The translations under genes and the position numbers were made by a program. A stretch of 64,000 nucleotides of DNA from Streptomyces antnestii (lineage in GTDB: Bacteria; Actinomycetota; Actinomycetes; Streptomycetales; Streptomycetaceae), in assembly GCF_004005495.1 (NCBI RefSeq), contig NZ_RZYA01000009.1:186001-250000 (forward strand), read 5' to 3'. The notes below the pieces were generated by a model that was given only the letters and a program-made list of their open reading frames with translations, ran no database searches and was not told the origin of the DNA. Shown here in pieces: positions 51,760 to 60,112 of this stretch. Position 1 is the stretch's first letter. The number at the start of each line of letters is the position of its first letter.

Positions 51760-52799
51760 CGGTAGTTCTCCTCGTCGTAGCTCCAGCAGTGCACCCACTG
51801 GCCGTCGTCGAACTGTGTGCGGGGCGGGAACGCGGTGGCGCACACGGGTTTCGCGAGCGGGCAGCGCGGGTGGAAGCGGCAGCCCGCCGGCGGGTCGACG
51901 AGGCTCGGGGGTTCGCCCAGGGTCTCCTCGTCGTCGACGACCTCGGGCGCGTCCAGGAGCGCGCCCTCCCGGTCCGGGTCGGGCGCGGACTCCAGAAGGA
52001 GCCGGGTGTACGGGTGCCGGGGCTGTTCCACGACGGCGTCGGCGGGTCCCGACTCCACGAGCTGGCCCGCGTAAAGGACCTTGATCTCGTCGGCGAAGTA
52101 GCGGGCGCCCGCGATGTCGTGGGTGATGTAGAGGATCGCGAGGCCCTCGTCGTCGCGGAGCGTGCCGAGCAGGTTGAGGATGTCGAGGCGGATCGACACG
52201 TCGAGCATGGAGACGGGTTCGTCGCCGAGGAGGACCTTGGGGCGGGCCGCGAGGGCGCGGGCGATGGCGACGCGCTGGCGCTGGCCGCCGGACAGCTCGT
52301 GCGGGAACTTGTCGATGAACTGGTCGGCGGGCGTGAGGTTGACGCGGTTGAGCAGGTCGAGGATCTGCCGTTCGAGCTCCGCGCGGCCCGAGGCGTGGCC
52401 GTGCAGCTGGAGCGGCCGGCTGAGGATGTAGCGCAGCCGGTGCACGGGGCTGAGCGAGGAGAACGGGTCCTGGAAGACCATCTGGACCTGGCGGTAGTAC
52501 GCGCGTTTGCCGCGTGCGGTGCGGGCCTGCTTGACGGGGGCGCCGTCGAGGCGGATCTCGCCCTCCGTGGGCGGGTAGGCGAGGGCCAGCATGCGGGCGA
52601 GCGTCGACTTGCCGCTGCCGCTCTCGCCGACGAGGGCGGTGATGCGGCCGGCGTGCAGGGCGAGGCTGGTCGGCTCGACGGCGTGCACCTCCTTGCCGTG
52701 CTGGCCCGGGCCGTGCAGCGGGAACCGCTTGACGACGTCGCGGGCTTCGAGGACGGGCTCGCCGTGCGCTTCGAGGACGGGTTCAGCTGACGCGGGCAT
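51756..52799 (-). CDS. Opp-type ABC ATPase (OppF-like), N-glycan locus
   Basis: A 347-residue ATPase with Walker A VGESGSGKST (about 55-64), signature ELSGGQRQR, Walker B VLLGDEPVSMLD and C-terminal HPYTRLLLESAPDPDRE plus GCRFHPRCPLAKPVC. The start at ATG 52799 follows GAGGAGG and overlaps the end of the preceding ATPase by 17 bases. Its order and sequence mirror the OppF-like gene of the fructoside cassette. Confidence 0.88.
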   Translation of the reverse strand: MPASAEPVLEAHGEPVLEARDVVKRFPLHGPGQHGKEVHAVEPTSLALHAGRITALVGESGSGKSTLARMLALAYPPTEGEIRLDGAPVKQARTARGKRAYYRQVQMVFQDPFSSLSPVHRLRYILSRPLQLHGHASGRAELERQILDLLNRVNLTPADQFIDKFPHELSGGQRQRVAIARALAARPKVLLGDEPVSMLDVSIRLDILNLLGTLRDDEGLAILYITHDIAGARYFADEIKVLYAGQLVESGPADAVVEQPRHPYTRLLLESAPDPDREGALLDAPEVVDDEETLGEPPSLVDPPAGCRFHPRCPLAKPVCATAFPPRTQFDDGQWVHCWSYDEENYR

Positions 52800-53808
52800 G
52801 GTGGTCCTCCTCGCCGCGGACGGTCTGGTGCAGATGGCAGGCGGCCTCACCGGCGCCGAGGGCGAGGAGCGGCGGCGTCGTCCGGTCGCAGGGCTCGAAG
52901 CGGTGGGCGCAGCGCGGGTGGAAGGCGCAGCCCTGGGGCAGGACGCGCAGGCCCGGAGGGGAGCCCGGGATGCCGGTGATCTCGCGGCGCGGCCCGTGCA
53001 GGGGCGGGAAGGCGCCGCGCAGCGCCTCGGTGTACGGGTGCTTCGGGTCGGTGTAGAGCTGCCGGGCGGGTCCCGTCTCGACGACCTTGCCCGCGTACAT
53101 CACGGCGATCCGGTCGGCGATCTCGATGAGGAGGGACAGGTCGTGCGTGATGAAGATGACGGAGAAGCCCAGCTCGCGCTTCAGCCGGGACACTTGACGC
53201 AGGATCTGGCGCTGCATCACGACGTCCACGGCCGTGGTCGGCTCGTCCATGACGACGAGGTCGGGTTCGCAGGCGAGGGCGAGGGCGATCGTGGCGCGCT
53301 GGCGCATGCCGCCGGACAGCTCGTGCGCGTAGGAGCGAAGCCGGTCGGCGGGGATGCCGACCATGCCGAGGAGTTCACCGGCGCGGGTCAGCGCCTCCTT
53401 CTTCGACAGGCCACGGTGCCTGCGCAGGACGTCGCTGAACTGGGCGCCGAGCCTGAGCACCGGGTTGAGGGCGTTCATGGCGCTCTGGAAGACGACGGCG
53501 ATCTTCTCCCAGCGCAGCGCGCCGAGTTGACGGTCGGTCAGGGTGAGCAGGTCGACCGGAGGCGCGCCGTCCTTGCCGTGGAAGAGGACGGATCCGGCGG
53601 TGGTGACGGCCGGCGGGCGCTCCAGGCGGGTGACGGCGGTGACGAGGGTCGACTTGCCGCAGCCGCTCTCGCCGACGATGCCGAGGGTCTCGCCGCGCAG
53701 CAGGGTGAGGTCGACGCCGCTCACGGCGTGCACGGGGTCGGCGCGGTCGAAGTAGTCGACGTGCAGGCCGCGGACGGTGAGCAGCGGCTCTTGATGCCGG
53801 GTCGTCAT
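52783..53808 (-). CDS. Opp-type ABC ATPase (OppD-like), N-glycan locus
   Basis: A 341-residue ATPase. Walker A VGESGCGKST (about 43-52), signature ELSGGMRQR, Walker B LVVMDEPTTAVD and C-terminal HPYTEALRGAFPPLHGPRREITGIPGSPPGLRVLPQGCAFHPRC. The start at 53808 overlaps the permease stop by 4 bases (ATGA). Partner of the following ATPase. Confidence 0.88.
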   Translation of the reverse strand: MTTRHQEPLLTVRGLHVDYFDRADPVHAVSGVDLTLLRGETLGIVGESGCGKSTLVTAVTRLERPPAVTTAGSVLFHGKDGAPPVDLLTLTDRQLGALRWEKIAVVFQSAMNALNPVLRLGAQFSDVLRRHRGLSKKEALTRAGELLGMVGIPADRLRSYAHELSGGMRQRATIALALACEPDLVVMDEPTTAVDVVMQRQILRQVSRLKRELGFSVIFITHDLSLLIEIADRIAVMYAGKVVETGPARQLYTDPKHPYTEALRGAFPPLHGPRREITGIPGSPPGLRVLPQGCAFHPRCAHRFEPCDRTTPPLLALGAGEAACHLHQTVRGEEDHHARVS

Positions 53809-54749
53809 GAGGTCGCCTCCTGGGCCTTGGGCGCGGTGGCGGGTTCGGCGCGTTCCTCCGTGCGGCGGCGCAGCTTCGCGGCCTCGGCCCGGTCGCGTAC
53901 CTTCTTGGGCGGCTTGCGCAGACGGGGGTTGGAGATCTCGTCGATGCCGAAGTTGATGAGTCCGGCCGCCACGCCGATGACGGCGATGCAGGCGCCGGGC
54001 GGCACGAACCACCACCAGGCGCCGCGGGTGAGCGCGGAGCCGTTCTGCGCCCAGTAGAGCATCGAGCCCCAGCTGGTGATGTTGATGTTGCCGAGGCCGA
54101 TGAAGGACAGGCCCGCGTCGGCGAACATCGAGCCGACGACGGCTCCGAGGAAGCTCACGGAGATGATCGGCGCGAGGCTCGGGATGAGTTCGCGGGTGAT
54201 GACGCCCCAGCGGCTCTCGCCGGTCATCTCGGCGGCGGTGACGAAGTCGCGGTGCCGCAGGGAGAGCGTCTGGGCGCGCTTCTGGCGTGCGCCCCACGGC
54301 CAGGCGGTGAGCCCGATGATGAGGGCGACGGTCAGCCAGCCGCCCCTGCCCTGCACATAGCTGGCGATGATGATGAGCAGCGGCATGCCGGGGATGACGA
54401 GGCAGATGTTGGTGAGGACGGTCAGGACGGAGTCGGCGCGCCCGCCGAGGTAGCCGCCGGCGACGCCCACGAGGACCGACAGGGCGGTCGTGACGAGTCC
54501 GGCGACGAGCCCGACGAGCAGCGAGACGCGGCTGCCGACGACGAGTTGGGCGAGGACGTCCTCGCCGGTCGCGGTCGTCCCGAGGGGGTGCGCGCCGGAC
54601 GGTCCCTGCATGGCGTCGGCGGTGTGCACGTCGCTGGGTGACAGGCCCATGAGGTTCTGCACGACGTACGGGCCGACGAGGGCCACGAGGGCGAAGAACG
54701 CGAAGACGCAGATGCCGATGCGCACCTTGGGGTTGCCCGGGAGCTTCAT
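53805..54749 (-). CDS. Opp-type ABC permease (OppC-like), N-glycan locus
   Basis: A 314-residue membrane subunit. GAHPLGTTATGEDVLAQLVVGSRVSLLVG (about 51-79) and the EAA loop DFVTAAEMTGESRWGVITRELIPS define the C-type permease. The start at ATG 54749 overlaps the stop of the other permease by 4 bases. The C-terminal 45 residues are charged and longer than in the fructoside homologue. Confidence 0.87.
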   Translation of the reverse strand: MKLPGNPKVRIGICVFAFFALVALVGPYVVQNLMGLSPSDVHTADAMQGPSGAHPLGTTATGEDVLAQLVVGSRVSLLVGLVAGLVTTALSVLVGVAGGYLGGRADSVLTVLTNICLVIPGMPLLIIIASYVQGRGGWLTVALIIGLTAWPWGARQKRAQTLSLRHRDFVTAAEMTGESRWGVITRELIPSLAPIISVSFLGAVVGSMFADAGLSFIGLGNINITSWGSMLYWAQNGSALTRGAWWWFVPPGACIAVIGVAAGLINFGIDEISNPRLRKPPKKVRDRAEAAKLRRRTEERAEPATAPKAQEATS

Positions 54750-55828
54750 GAGCGGGTCTCCCTCGCGCGCGGGTCGATGAGGCCGTACACGGAGTCGGCG
54801 AGGAAGTTCGCCGCGAGCACGGACAGGGACACGTTGAGGAACAGGGCCTGCATCAGCGGGTAGTCGACGCTGCTGACGGCCTGGTAGAGGAGGTAGCCGA
54901 CGCCGGGGTAGGCGAAGACGATCTCGACGAGGAGCTGGCCGCTGACAACGGTGCCGATGGTGAGGGCGAAGCCGGCGACGCTCGGCAGGACGGCGTTGCG
55001 GGCGGCGTACTGGAACATGACGCGGCCCTTGGACAGGCCCTTGGCGCGGGCGAGCAGCACGTAGTCCTCGGAGACGGTGGTCACCATCATGTTCCGCATC
55101 CCGACGAGCCACCCGCCGAGCGAGGAGACGACCATGGTCAGGGCGGGCAGGATGCCGTGACTCACGACGCTGGCGAGGAAGGGCCCGCTGAAGGAGGGGA
55201 CGAGGTCACCGTCGTAGCCACCACCGATGGGGAGCCAGCCGAGCTGGACGCCGAAGGCCATGACGAGGAGCAGCGCCACCCAGAAGTAGGGCAGCGAGCC
55301 CAGGAACATCGACGCGGGGGTCACCACGGAGTCGAAGCGGGAGCCGACGCGGCTGCCGGAGACCACTCCGGCGGCCGTGCCGATCAGGAACGACAGGATC
55401 GCGGTGAGCCCGACCAGGCCGATCGTCCAGGGCAGCCCGGTGCGGATGACCTCCCACACAGGCGTCGGGTAGTACGCCACCGAGATGCCGAAGTCGAAGT
55501 GCGCGACCTGGCCGAGGTAGGTGACGTACTGGTTCCACAGGGGCTCGCCGGGAGTGCCGAACAGCCGGTAGATGCTGGCCACCTGGTCGCCGGACAGGGC
55601 CTGCTTCTGCTGCATCTGGGCGATGAGGGCGGAGGCGGGGTCGCCCGGCATCAGGCGCGGGATGAGGAAGTTGAGCGTGACCGCGATCCACGCCGCACAG
55701 GCGTAGAAGCCGAGGCGCCTCACGATGTAGCGGACGGAGCGGAGCCGCGCCGCCCGGCCGGCCCTGCGGCCGTCGGGCGCGGGCGCGGCGTCGGCCGCTC
55801 CGGCGGGGTTGATCACAGGGACGGCCAT
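54746..55828 (-). CDS. Opp-type ABC permease (OppB-like), N-glycan locus
   Basis: A 360-residue membrane subunit with FYACAAWIAVTLNFLIPRLMPGDPASALI (about 42-70) and the EAA segment EDYVLLARAKGLSKGRVMFQYAARNAVLPS. A 35-residue N-terminal lead distinguishes it from the 325-residue fructoside homologue. It begins 5 bases after the binding-protein stop, so unlike in the fructoside cassette there is no intervening palindrome. Confidence 0.87.
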   Translation of the reverse strand: MAVPVINPAGAADAAPAPDGRRAGRAARLRSVRYIVRRLGFYACAAWIAVTLNFLIPRLMPGDPASALIAQMQQKQALSGDQVASIYRLFGTPGEPLWNQYVTYLGQVAHFDFGISVAYYPTPVWEVIRTGLPWTIGLVGLTAILSFLIGTAAGVVSGSRVGSRFDSVVTPASMFLGSLPYFWVALLLVMAFGVQLGWLPIGGGYDGDLVPSFSGPFLASVVSHGILPALTMVVSSLGGWLVGMRNMMVTTVSEDYVLLARAKGLSKGRVMFQYAARNAVLPSVAGFALTIGTVVSGQLLVEIVFAYPGVGYLLYQAVSSVDYPLMQALFLNVSLSVLAANFLADSVYGLIDPRARETRS

Positions 55829-55833
55829 GTCGC

Positions 55834-57486
55834 TCAGCCCTTCGCGGGCCGCAGCGAGAGCAGCGTGCTGAGGGTGTCGACGGGCCCGGACCACGGCGCG
55901 GGCATGGCGTACGGGTTCTGCGCGTCCGGCCAGCCGGTCCAGTTCTTGCTGTTGTACTCGGCGGAGACGCCGATGGTGATGAGCGGTGCGGCCGGGACGT
56001 CGTCGACCATCAGGCCTTCGAGTTCACCGGAGATCCGCTTGAGGGAGGCGTCGTCGCCGGAGTTCTCCATCTCCTTCAGGAGCGCGTCGGCCTTCTTGCT
56101 CTTGTAGTGGCCGTAGTTGGTCCAGATGCCGGCGTTGCCGCTCCAGAGCATGTCGCGGAAGAAGTTGTACGGGGTGTTGTAGTAGACGGCTCCGCCGACC
56201 ACGACGTCGAACTGGCCGCTCTTGCGCTTCTGGTCGATCTGAGCGCTGGCGACGGGCTTGACGTCGACCGCGATGCCCGCCTTCTTCAGCTCCTCGGCGA
56301 TCACCTTGTCGCGCTGGATCGAGTCGCCGAAGTCCGACACCTCGAGGATGCTGAAGGAGAACTGCTTGCCGTCCTTGCCGACGAGCTTGCCGCCCTTCAT
56401 GGTGTAGCCGGCCTTGGCGAACTCGGCGGCGGCCTTGGCGGTTTCCGCCTTGGGCTGTTCGGCGTCGGCGTACTTCGGGTTGATCCACTTGCCCTGCGTC
56501 TTGGAGTCGAGGCCGGTCAGGTTGAGCGTGTTGAACATGCCGGGGTTGCCGAGCTGCGCGAGCTCGCTGCGGTCGACGGCCAGCGAGAGCCCCTTGCGGA
56601 CATGGACGTTGTCGAACGGTGCCTTGGTGTGGTTGAAGAACATGTACAGGCCGCCATACGTCGGATACCAGGCGTGGTGGTTCTTCGGATCCTTGGAGAC
56701 GTACTGCTTCTTCACGTCGGCGACCGCGCCACCGCTCCACTCGACGTCGCCGCTGAGCAGCTTGCCCATCTCGGACGCGCCGGTGACGACGGGCGCCTTC
56801 ACCGTCTTGACGGGGATGTTCTTCTGCTTCCAGTAGTTGTCACGCGCCTGGAAGGTGAGCTGCTGGGCGCCGTACTGCTTGAGCCTGTACGGGCCGCTGC
56901 CCACCGGGTTCGGGTTGGTGTACGTCTTGCCGTCCCTGGACTGCCACTCCTTGCGGGGCACGGGCGTGATGCCGCCGATGCTGCTGATCTTCGCGTAGGC
57001 GGGCTTGTCGAAGGTGATCTCGACGGTGTGCGCGTCCGGCGCGGTCACCGACTTGCTGTCGAAGGCCCAGCTCACCGGCAGCTTCTGCTTCTTGACGTAG
57101 TCGAGCGTGAAGAGGACGTCCTCGGCGGTGAGCTTGGAGCCGTCGCTCCAGTTGGCGCGCGGATCGAGGTGCAGCGTGATCTTCTTGCCGCCGTCGGCCC
57201 AGTCGTACTTGGTCACGAGCCAGGGCGTGAAGGCGCCGCCCTTGAGGATGTTGAACGAGAACAGCGACTCGTACTGGAAGCCGAAGGTGCCCTGAGTGGC
57301 CTGCAGCGAGAACGGGTTGAAGTTCCGCGTGATCGTCGTGCCGGAGTAGCCGAGGTTCACCGTCAGTGAGTTGGCGCCGCCCGCGGCGGAGGCCGTCGGC
57401 GAGGCGGAGCAGCCCGTCGCGGCGAGCGCCAGCGCCACCGCTCCGAGGGCGCCGATTCTGATCTGGTGTGTGAGGGAGCCGTTCAT
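55834..57486 (-). CDS. Family 5 solute-binding lipoprotein, N-glycan locus
   Basis: A 550-residue binding lipoprotein. The start at ATG 57486 gives the signal HQIRIGALGAVALALAATGC with lipid-attached Cys26. The SBP_bac_5 fold: TTITRNFNPFSLQATQGTFGFQYESLFSFN (about 60-90), LHLDPRANWSDGSKLTAEDVLFTLDYV, NPVGSGPYRLKQY and VRKGLSLAVDRSELAQL. It shares the NFNPF motif with the fructoside homologue, a feature of sugar-binding members of the family. It probably captures N-glycan fragments or glycopeptides for import. It lies 87 bases downstream of the LacI gene. Confidence 0.9.
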   Translation of the reverse strand: MNGSLTHQIRIGALGAVALALAATGCSASPTASAAGGANSLTVNLGYSGTTITRNFNPFSLQATQGTFGFQYESLFSFNILKGGAFTPWLVTKYDWADGGKKITLHLDPRANWSDGSKLTAEDVLFTLDYVKKQKLPVSWAFDSKSVTAPDAHTVEITFDKPAYAKISSIGGITPVPRKEWQSRDGKTYTNPNPVGSGPYRLKQYGAQQLTFQARDNYWKQKNIPVKTVKAPVVTGASEMGKLLSGDVEWSGGAVADVKKQYVSKDPKNHHAWYPTYGGLYMFFNHTKAPFDNVHVRKGLSLAVDRSELAQLGNPGMFNTLNLTGLDSKTQGKWINPKYADAEQPKAETAKAAAEFAKAGYTMKGGKLVGKDGKQFSFSILEVSDFGDSIQRDKVIAEELKKAGIAVDVKPVASAQIDQKRKSGQFDVVVGGAVYYNTPYNFFRDMLWSGNAGIWTNYGHYKSKKADALLKEMENSGDDASLKRISGELEGLMVDDVPAAPLITIGVSAEYNSKNWTGWPDAQNPYAMPAPWSGPVDTLSTLLSLRPAKG

Positions 57487-57573
57487 GGGACCTGAGACCT
57501 CCGGGGACGAGGGGTTCGACATCGTTGTCCGAGCTACGTGCTGGTGGGGGGCGGCGCGAACAGTGGGTGCGGC

Positions 57574-58620
57574 TCAGGGCGCGGCGGCGCCGGTGCTGCC
57601 GCGCGGTTCGAGGCGAGGGAGTTCGTCCTCCACGCGCAGCGCGACGCCCCCGTCGAGCAGGGCGAGCAGTTCCTCCGCGGCCCGCCGCCCGTAGGCGGTC
57701 GTGTCACGGACGAGCGCGGTCAGGGCGGGGTGCGTGGTGCGGCACAGGACGGAGTCGTCCCAGGCCACGATGGAGAGCCGGTCCGGCACGGGGATGCCGC
57801 GCGCGGCGGCGACCGCGAGCCCGGCGACGGCCAGGACGTCACTGTCGTAGACGATCGCCGTCGGCGGGGTGCCGGAGTCGAGGACGCGCCGGGTGACCTC
57901 GGCGCCCTCGGTCTCCGAGTAGTCCGTGGGGAACGACGTGACGTCGAGGCCGTGCCGCTCCGCCTCGGCGCGCAGCGACTGGACGCGGCGCCTGGTGTGG
58001 GTGAGGTCGGGGAGTCCCGCGACGTGCGCGATCCTGCGGTGTCCGAGGCCGTGCAGGTGGCCGGCGATCGATGCCATGGCGCGGGCGTCGTCGGCCCACA
58101 GGTTGGTGATGCCGGGGTGGCCGGTCCCGTCGTCGCCGGGTGGCAGCGAGCCGATGACGACGGCGGGGAGGCCGAGTTCGTCGAGGAGCGGCGGCCGGGG
58201 GTCGTCGGCGCGGGGGTCGACGACGAGTACGCCGTCGACGCGGCGCTCCGCCCACCAGCGCCGGTACGCGTCGCACTCGGCGGACAGGTCCTCGACGACC
58301 TGGAAGAGCAGGCCGAGGCGGCGCGTGGCCAGGACCTCCTGGACGCCCGAGACGAGCTGGAGGAAGAACGACTCGACGCCGAGCGTGCTGGCGGGCCGGG
58401 CGAGCACGAGGCCGACGGTGGCGGAGCCCTCGCCGGACAGGGCGCGGGCCGCGGCGCTGGGCCGCCAGCCGAGCTGGTCGGCGACGCGGCGGACCCGGTC
58501 CCGGGTGGTCTCCGAGACCCCGGCCTTGCCGTTGAGCGCGAAGGAGACGGCGCTCTCGGACACGCCCGAGCGCAGCGCGATGTCCTTGATGGTGGGGCGT
58601 CTGGCGGGGGTACGCCGCAT
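57574..58620 (-). CDS. LacI-family repressor of the N-glycan locus
   Basis: A 348-residue LacI/GalR regulator with TIKDIALRSGVSESAVSFALNGKAGVSETTRDRVRRVADQLGWRPSAAARALSGEG (about residues 10-65) as helix-turn-helix and hinge. The effector domain fills 66-330. It heads the leftward binding protein-transporter-fucosidase-hexosaminidase operon and diverges from the rightward GH5-GH85 pair. Two LacI-type boxes lie in the shared promoter region, so one repressor can control both arms. Confidence 0.9.
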   Translation of the reverse strand: MRRTPARRPTIKDIALRSGVSESAVSFALNGKAGVSETTRDRVRRVADQLGWRPSAAARALSGEGSATVGLVLARPASTLGVESFFLQLVSGVQEVLATRRLGLLFQVVEDLSAECDAYRRWWAERRVDGVLVVDPRADDPRPPLLDELGLPAVVIGSLPPGDDGTGHPGITNLWADDARAMASIAGHLHGLGHRRIAHVAGLPDLTHTRRRVQSLRAEAERHGLDVTSFPTDYSETEGAEVTRRVLDSGTPPTAIVYDSDVLAVAGLAVAAARGIPVPDRLSIVAWDDSVLCRTTHPALTALVRDTTAYGRRAAEELLALLDGGVALRVEDELPRLEPRGSTGAAAP

Positions 58621-58667
58621 GACCTGTCTCCTGGATCCGCTTCGCCGGGGTGTTTCGCTCGGCTGGC

Positions 58668-58704
58668 TAAAGCGCTTGAGTGCCGTGGAGACTAAAGCGC
58701 TTAA
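58668..58704. promoter_or_regulatory. Two LacI-type operators in the divergent N-glycan promoter
   Basis: TAAAGCGCTTGA at 58668-58679 and TAAAGCGCTTAA at 58693-58704, 25 bp apart start to start (a little over two helical turns), both with core AAGCGCTT. They lie between the lacI start (58620) and GH5 start (58820). Confidence 0.78.
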
Positions 58705-58819
58705 GCCGCTGCGGCAAGAGGCCTCGCAAGAATCTCGGGGAATTCAACAAAGAGTGGATGTGGGTGACGAGTTGGGGGCAGACTGCCCGGGATTCGATTC
58801 CGACAGCCGGGAGTCCGTG

Positions 58820-60061
58820 ATGCGTTTCGGCGCCAACTACACGCCCAGCCAGGGGTGGTTCCACCACTGGCTCGACTTCGACCTCGACGCGGTGCGCACC
58901 GACCTGGACGCGATCGCCGCGCTGGGTCTCGACCATGTGCGCGTGTTCCCGCTGTGGCCCGTCTTCCAGCCCAACCGTGCCCTGATCAGACCGCGTGCCG
59001 TGGAGCAGCTGGTGGCGCTCGTGGACGCGGCCGGCGAGCGCGGCCTCGACGTCAACGTGGACGGCCTGCAGGGGCATCTGTCGAGCTTCGACTTCCTGCC
59101 CACGTGGACGCAGACGTGGCACCGCCGCAACATCTTCACCGACCCCGACGTCGTCTCGGCGCAGGAGGACTATCTCCGGACGCTCGCCGCCGCGCTCGCG
59201 GACCGGCCGAACTTCCTGGGCATGACGATCGGCAACGAGATCGCGCAGTTCGCGGCCGGTCCCCCGCACCCGGACCCGGACCGCATCACCCCGGAGCAGG
59301 CCGGGAGCTGGCTGGAGCGTGTGCTCGCCGCGTGCGAGGAGGGGGCGCCGGGCCTTCCGCATCTGCACGCCGAGTACGACACCTCCTGGTACCAGGACGA
59401 CCAGCCGTTCACCCCGGCGCACGCGGCGCGGCTCGGCGCGATGACGGCGGTGCACTCCTGGGTGTTCAACGGCACGGCTCAGCGCCACGGCCGGGGCGGC
59501 CCGGCGACCACGGGGCATGCCGCGTATCTGGTCGAGCTGTCGAAGGCGTGGGCGCTCGACGCGCGGCGGCCGGTGTGGCTCCAGGAGGTGGGGGCGCCGC
59601 AGCCGCTGATCCCGGCCGGGCACGCGGCCGCGTTCACGGAGGCGACGGTGGAGGCCGTGCTGGACTGCCCGGACCTGTGGGGCGTCACCTGGTGGTGCTC
59701 GCACGATGTCAGCCGTGACCTCGTGGACTTCCCCGAACTCGAGTACTCCCTGGGCCTGTTGACGAACGAGGGCGAGGTGAAGCCGGCCGGAAAGTCCGTG
59801 GCCGCGTTCGCCGAGCGGTGGCGGGGGCGTGAGCACGCGCCGGCTCCGCGTACGACGGCCCTGGTGGTGGACGCGGGCGACGACGGACTGGCGCCGCACC
59901 GCTCGGTGTGCGCACCCGGCGGCCCGGTCTTCGACGCGTTCGCGCGCCTGGCGGCGGACGGGGCCCGCCCGACGACGGTCCTGGCGAGCCTCGCCGACGA
60001 CGCGGACCACCTCGCGGCGCGCGGGATCACCGAGGTCGTGACCGTTGACAACGTTGCCTGA
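58820..60061 (+). CDS. Clan GH-A glycoside hydrolase, GH5_18-like beta-mannosidase
   Basis: A 413-residue TIM-barrel hydrolase without a signal peptide. MRFGANYTPSQGWFHHWLDFDLDAVRTDLDAIAALGLDHVRVFPLWPVFQPN opens the barrel. Acid/base Glu140 is in TIGNEIAQF and nucleophile Glu256 in VWLQEVGAP. The sequence pattern matches the GH5 subfamily 18, described in bifidobacteria as beta-mannosidase on the Man-beta-1,4-GlcNAc left after endoglycosidase action. The start at ATG 58820 has GGGAG at 58809. It is followed 51 bases later by GH85. Subfamily assignment is by recollection of pattern and needs confirmation. Confidence 0.8.
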   Translation: MRFGANYTPSQGWFHHWLDFDLDAVRTDLDAIAALGLDHVRVFPLWPVFQPNRALIRPRAVEQLVALVDAAGERGLDVNVDGLQGHLSSFDFLPTWTQTWHRRNIFTDPDVVSAQEDYLRTLAAALADRPNFLGMTIGNEIAQFAAGPPHPDPDRITPEQAGSWLERVLAACEEGAPGLPHLHAEYDTSWYQDDQPFTPAHAARLGAMTAVHSWVFNGTAQRHGRGGPATTGHAAYLVELSKAWALDARRPVWLQEVGAPQPLIPAGHAAAFTEATVEAVLDCPDLWGVTWWCSHDVSRDLVDFPELEYSLGLLTNEGEVKPAGKSVAAFAERWRGREHAPAPRTTALVVDAGDDGLAPHRSVCAPGGPVFDAFARLAADGARPTTVLASLADDADHLAARGITEVVTVDNVA

Positions 60062-60112
60062 CAGCCGTCCGTGCCGTCCCTGAACCCACCCCCGCCCGAC
60101 CGGAGTTACCCC

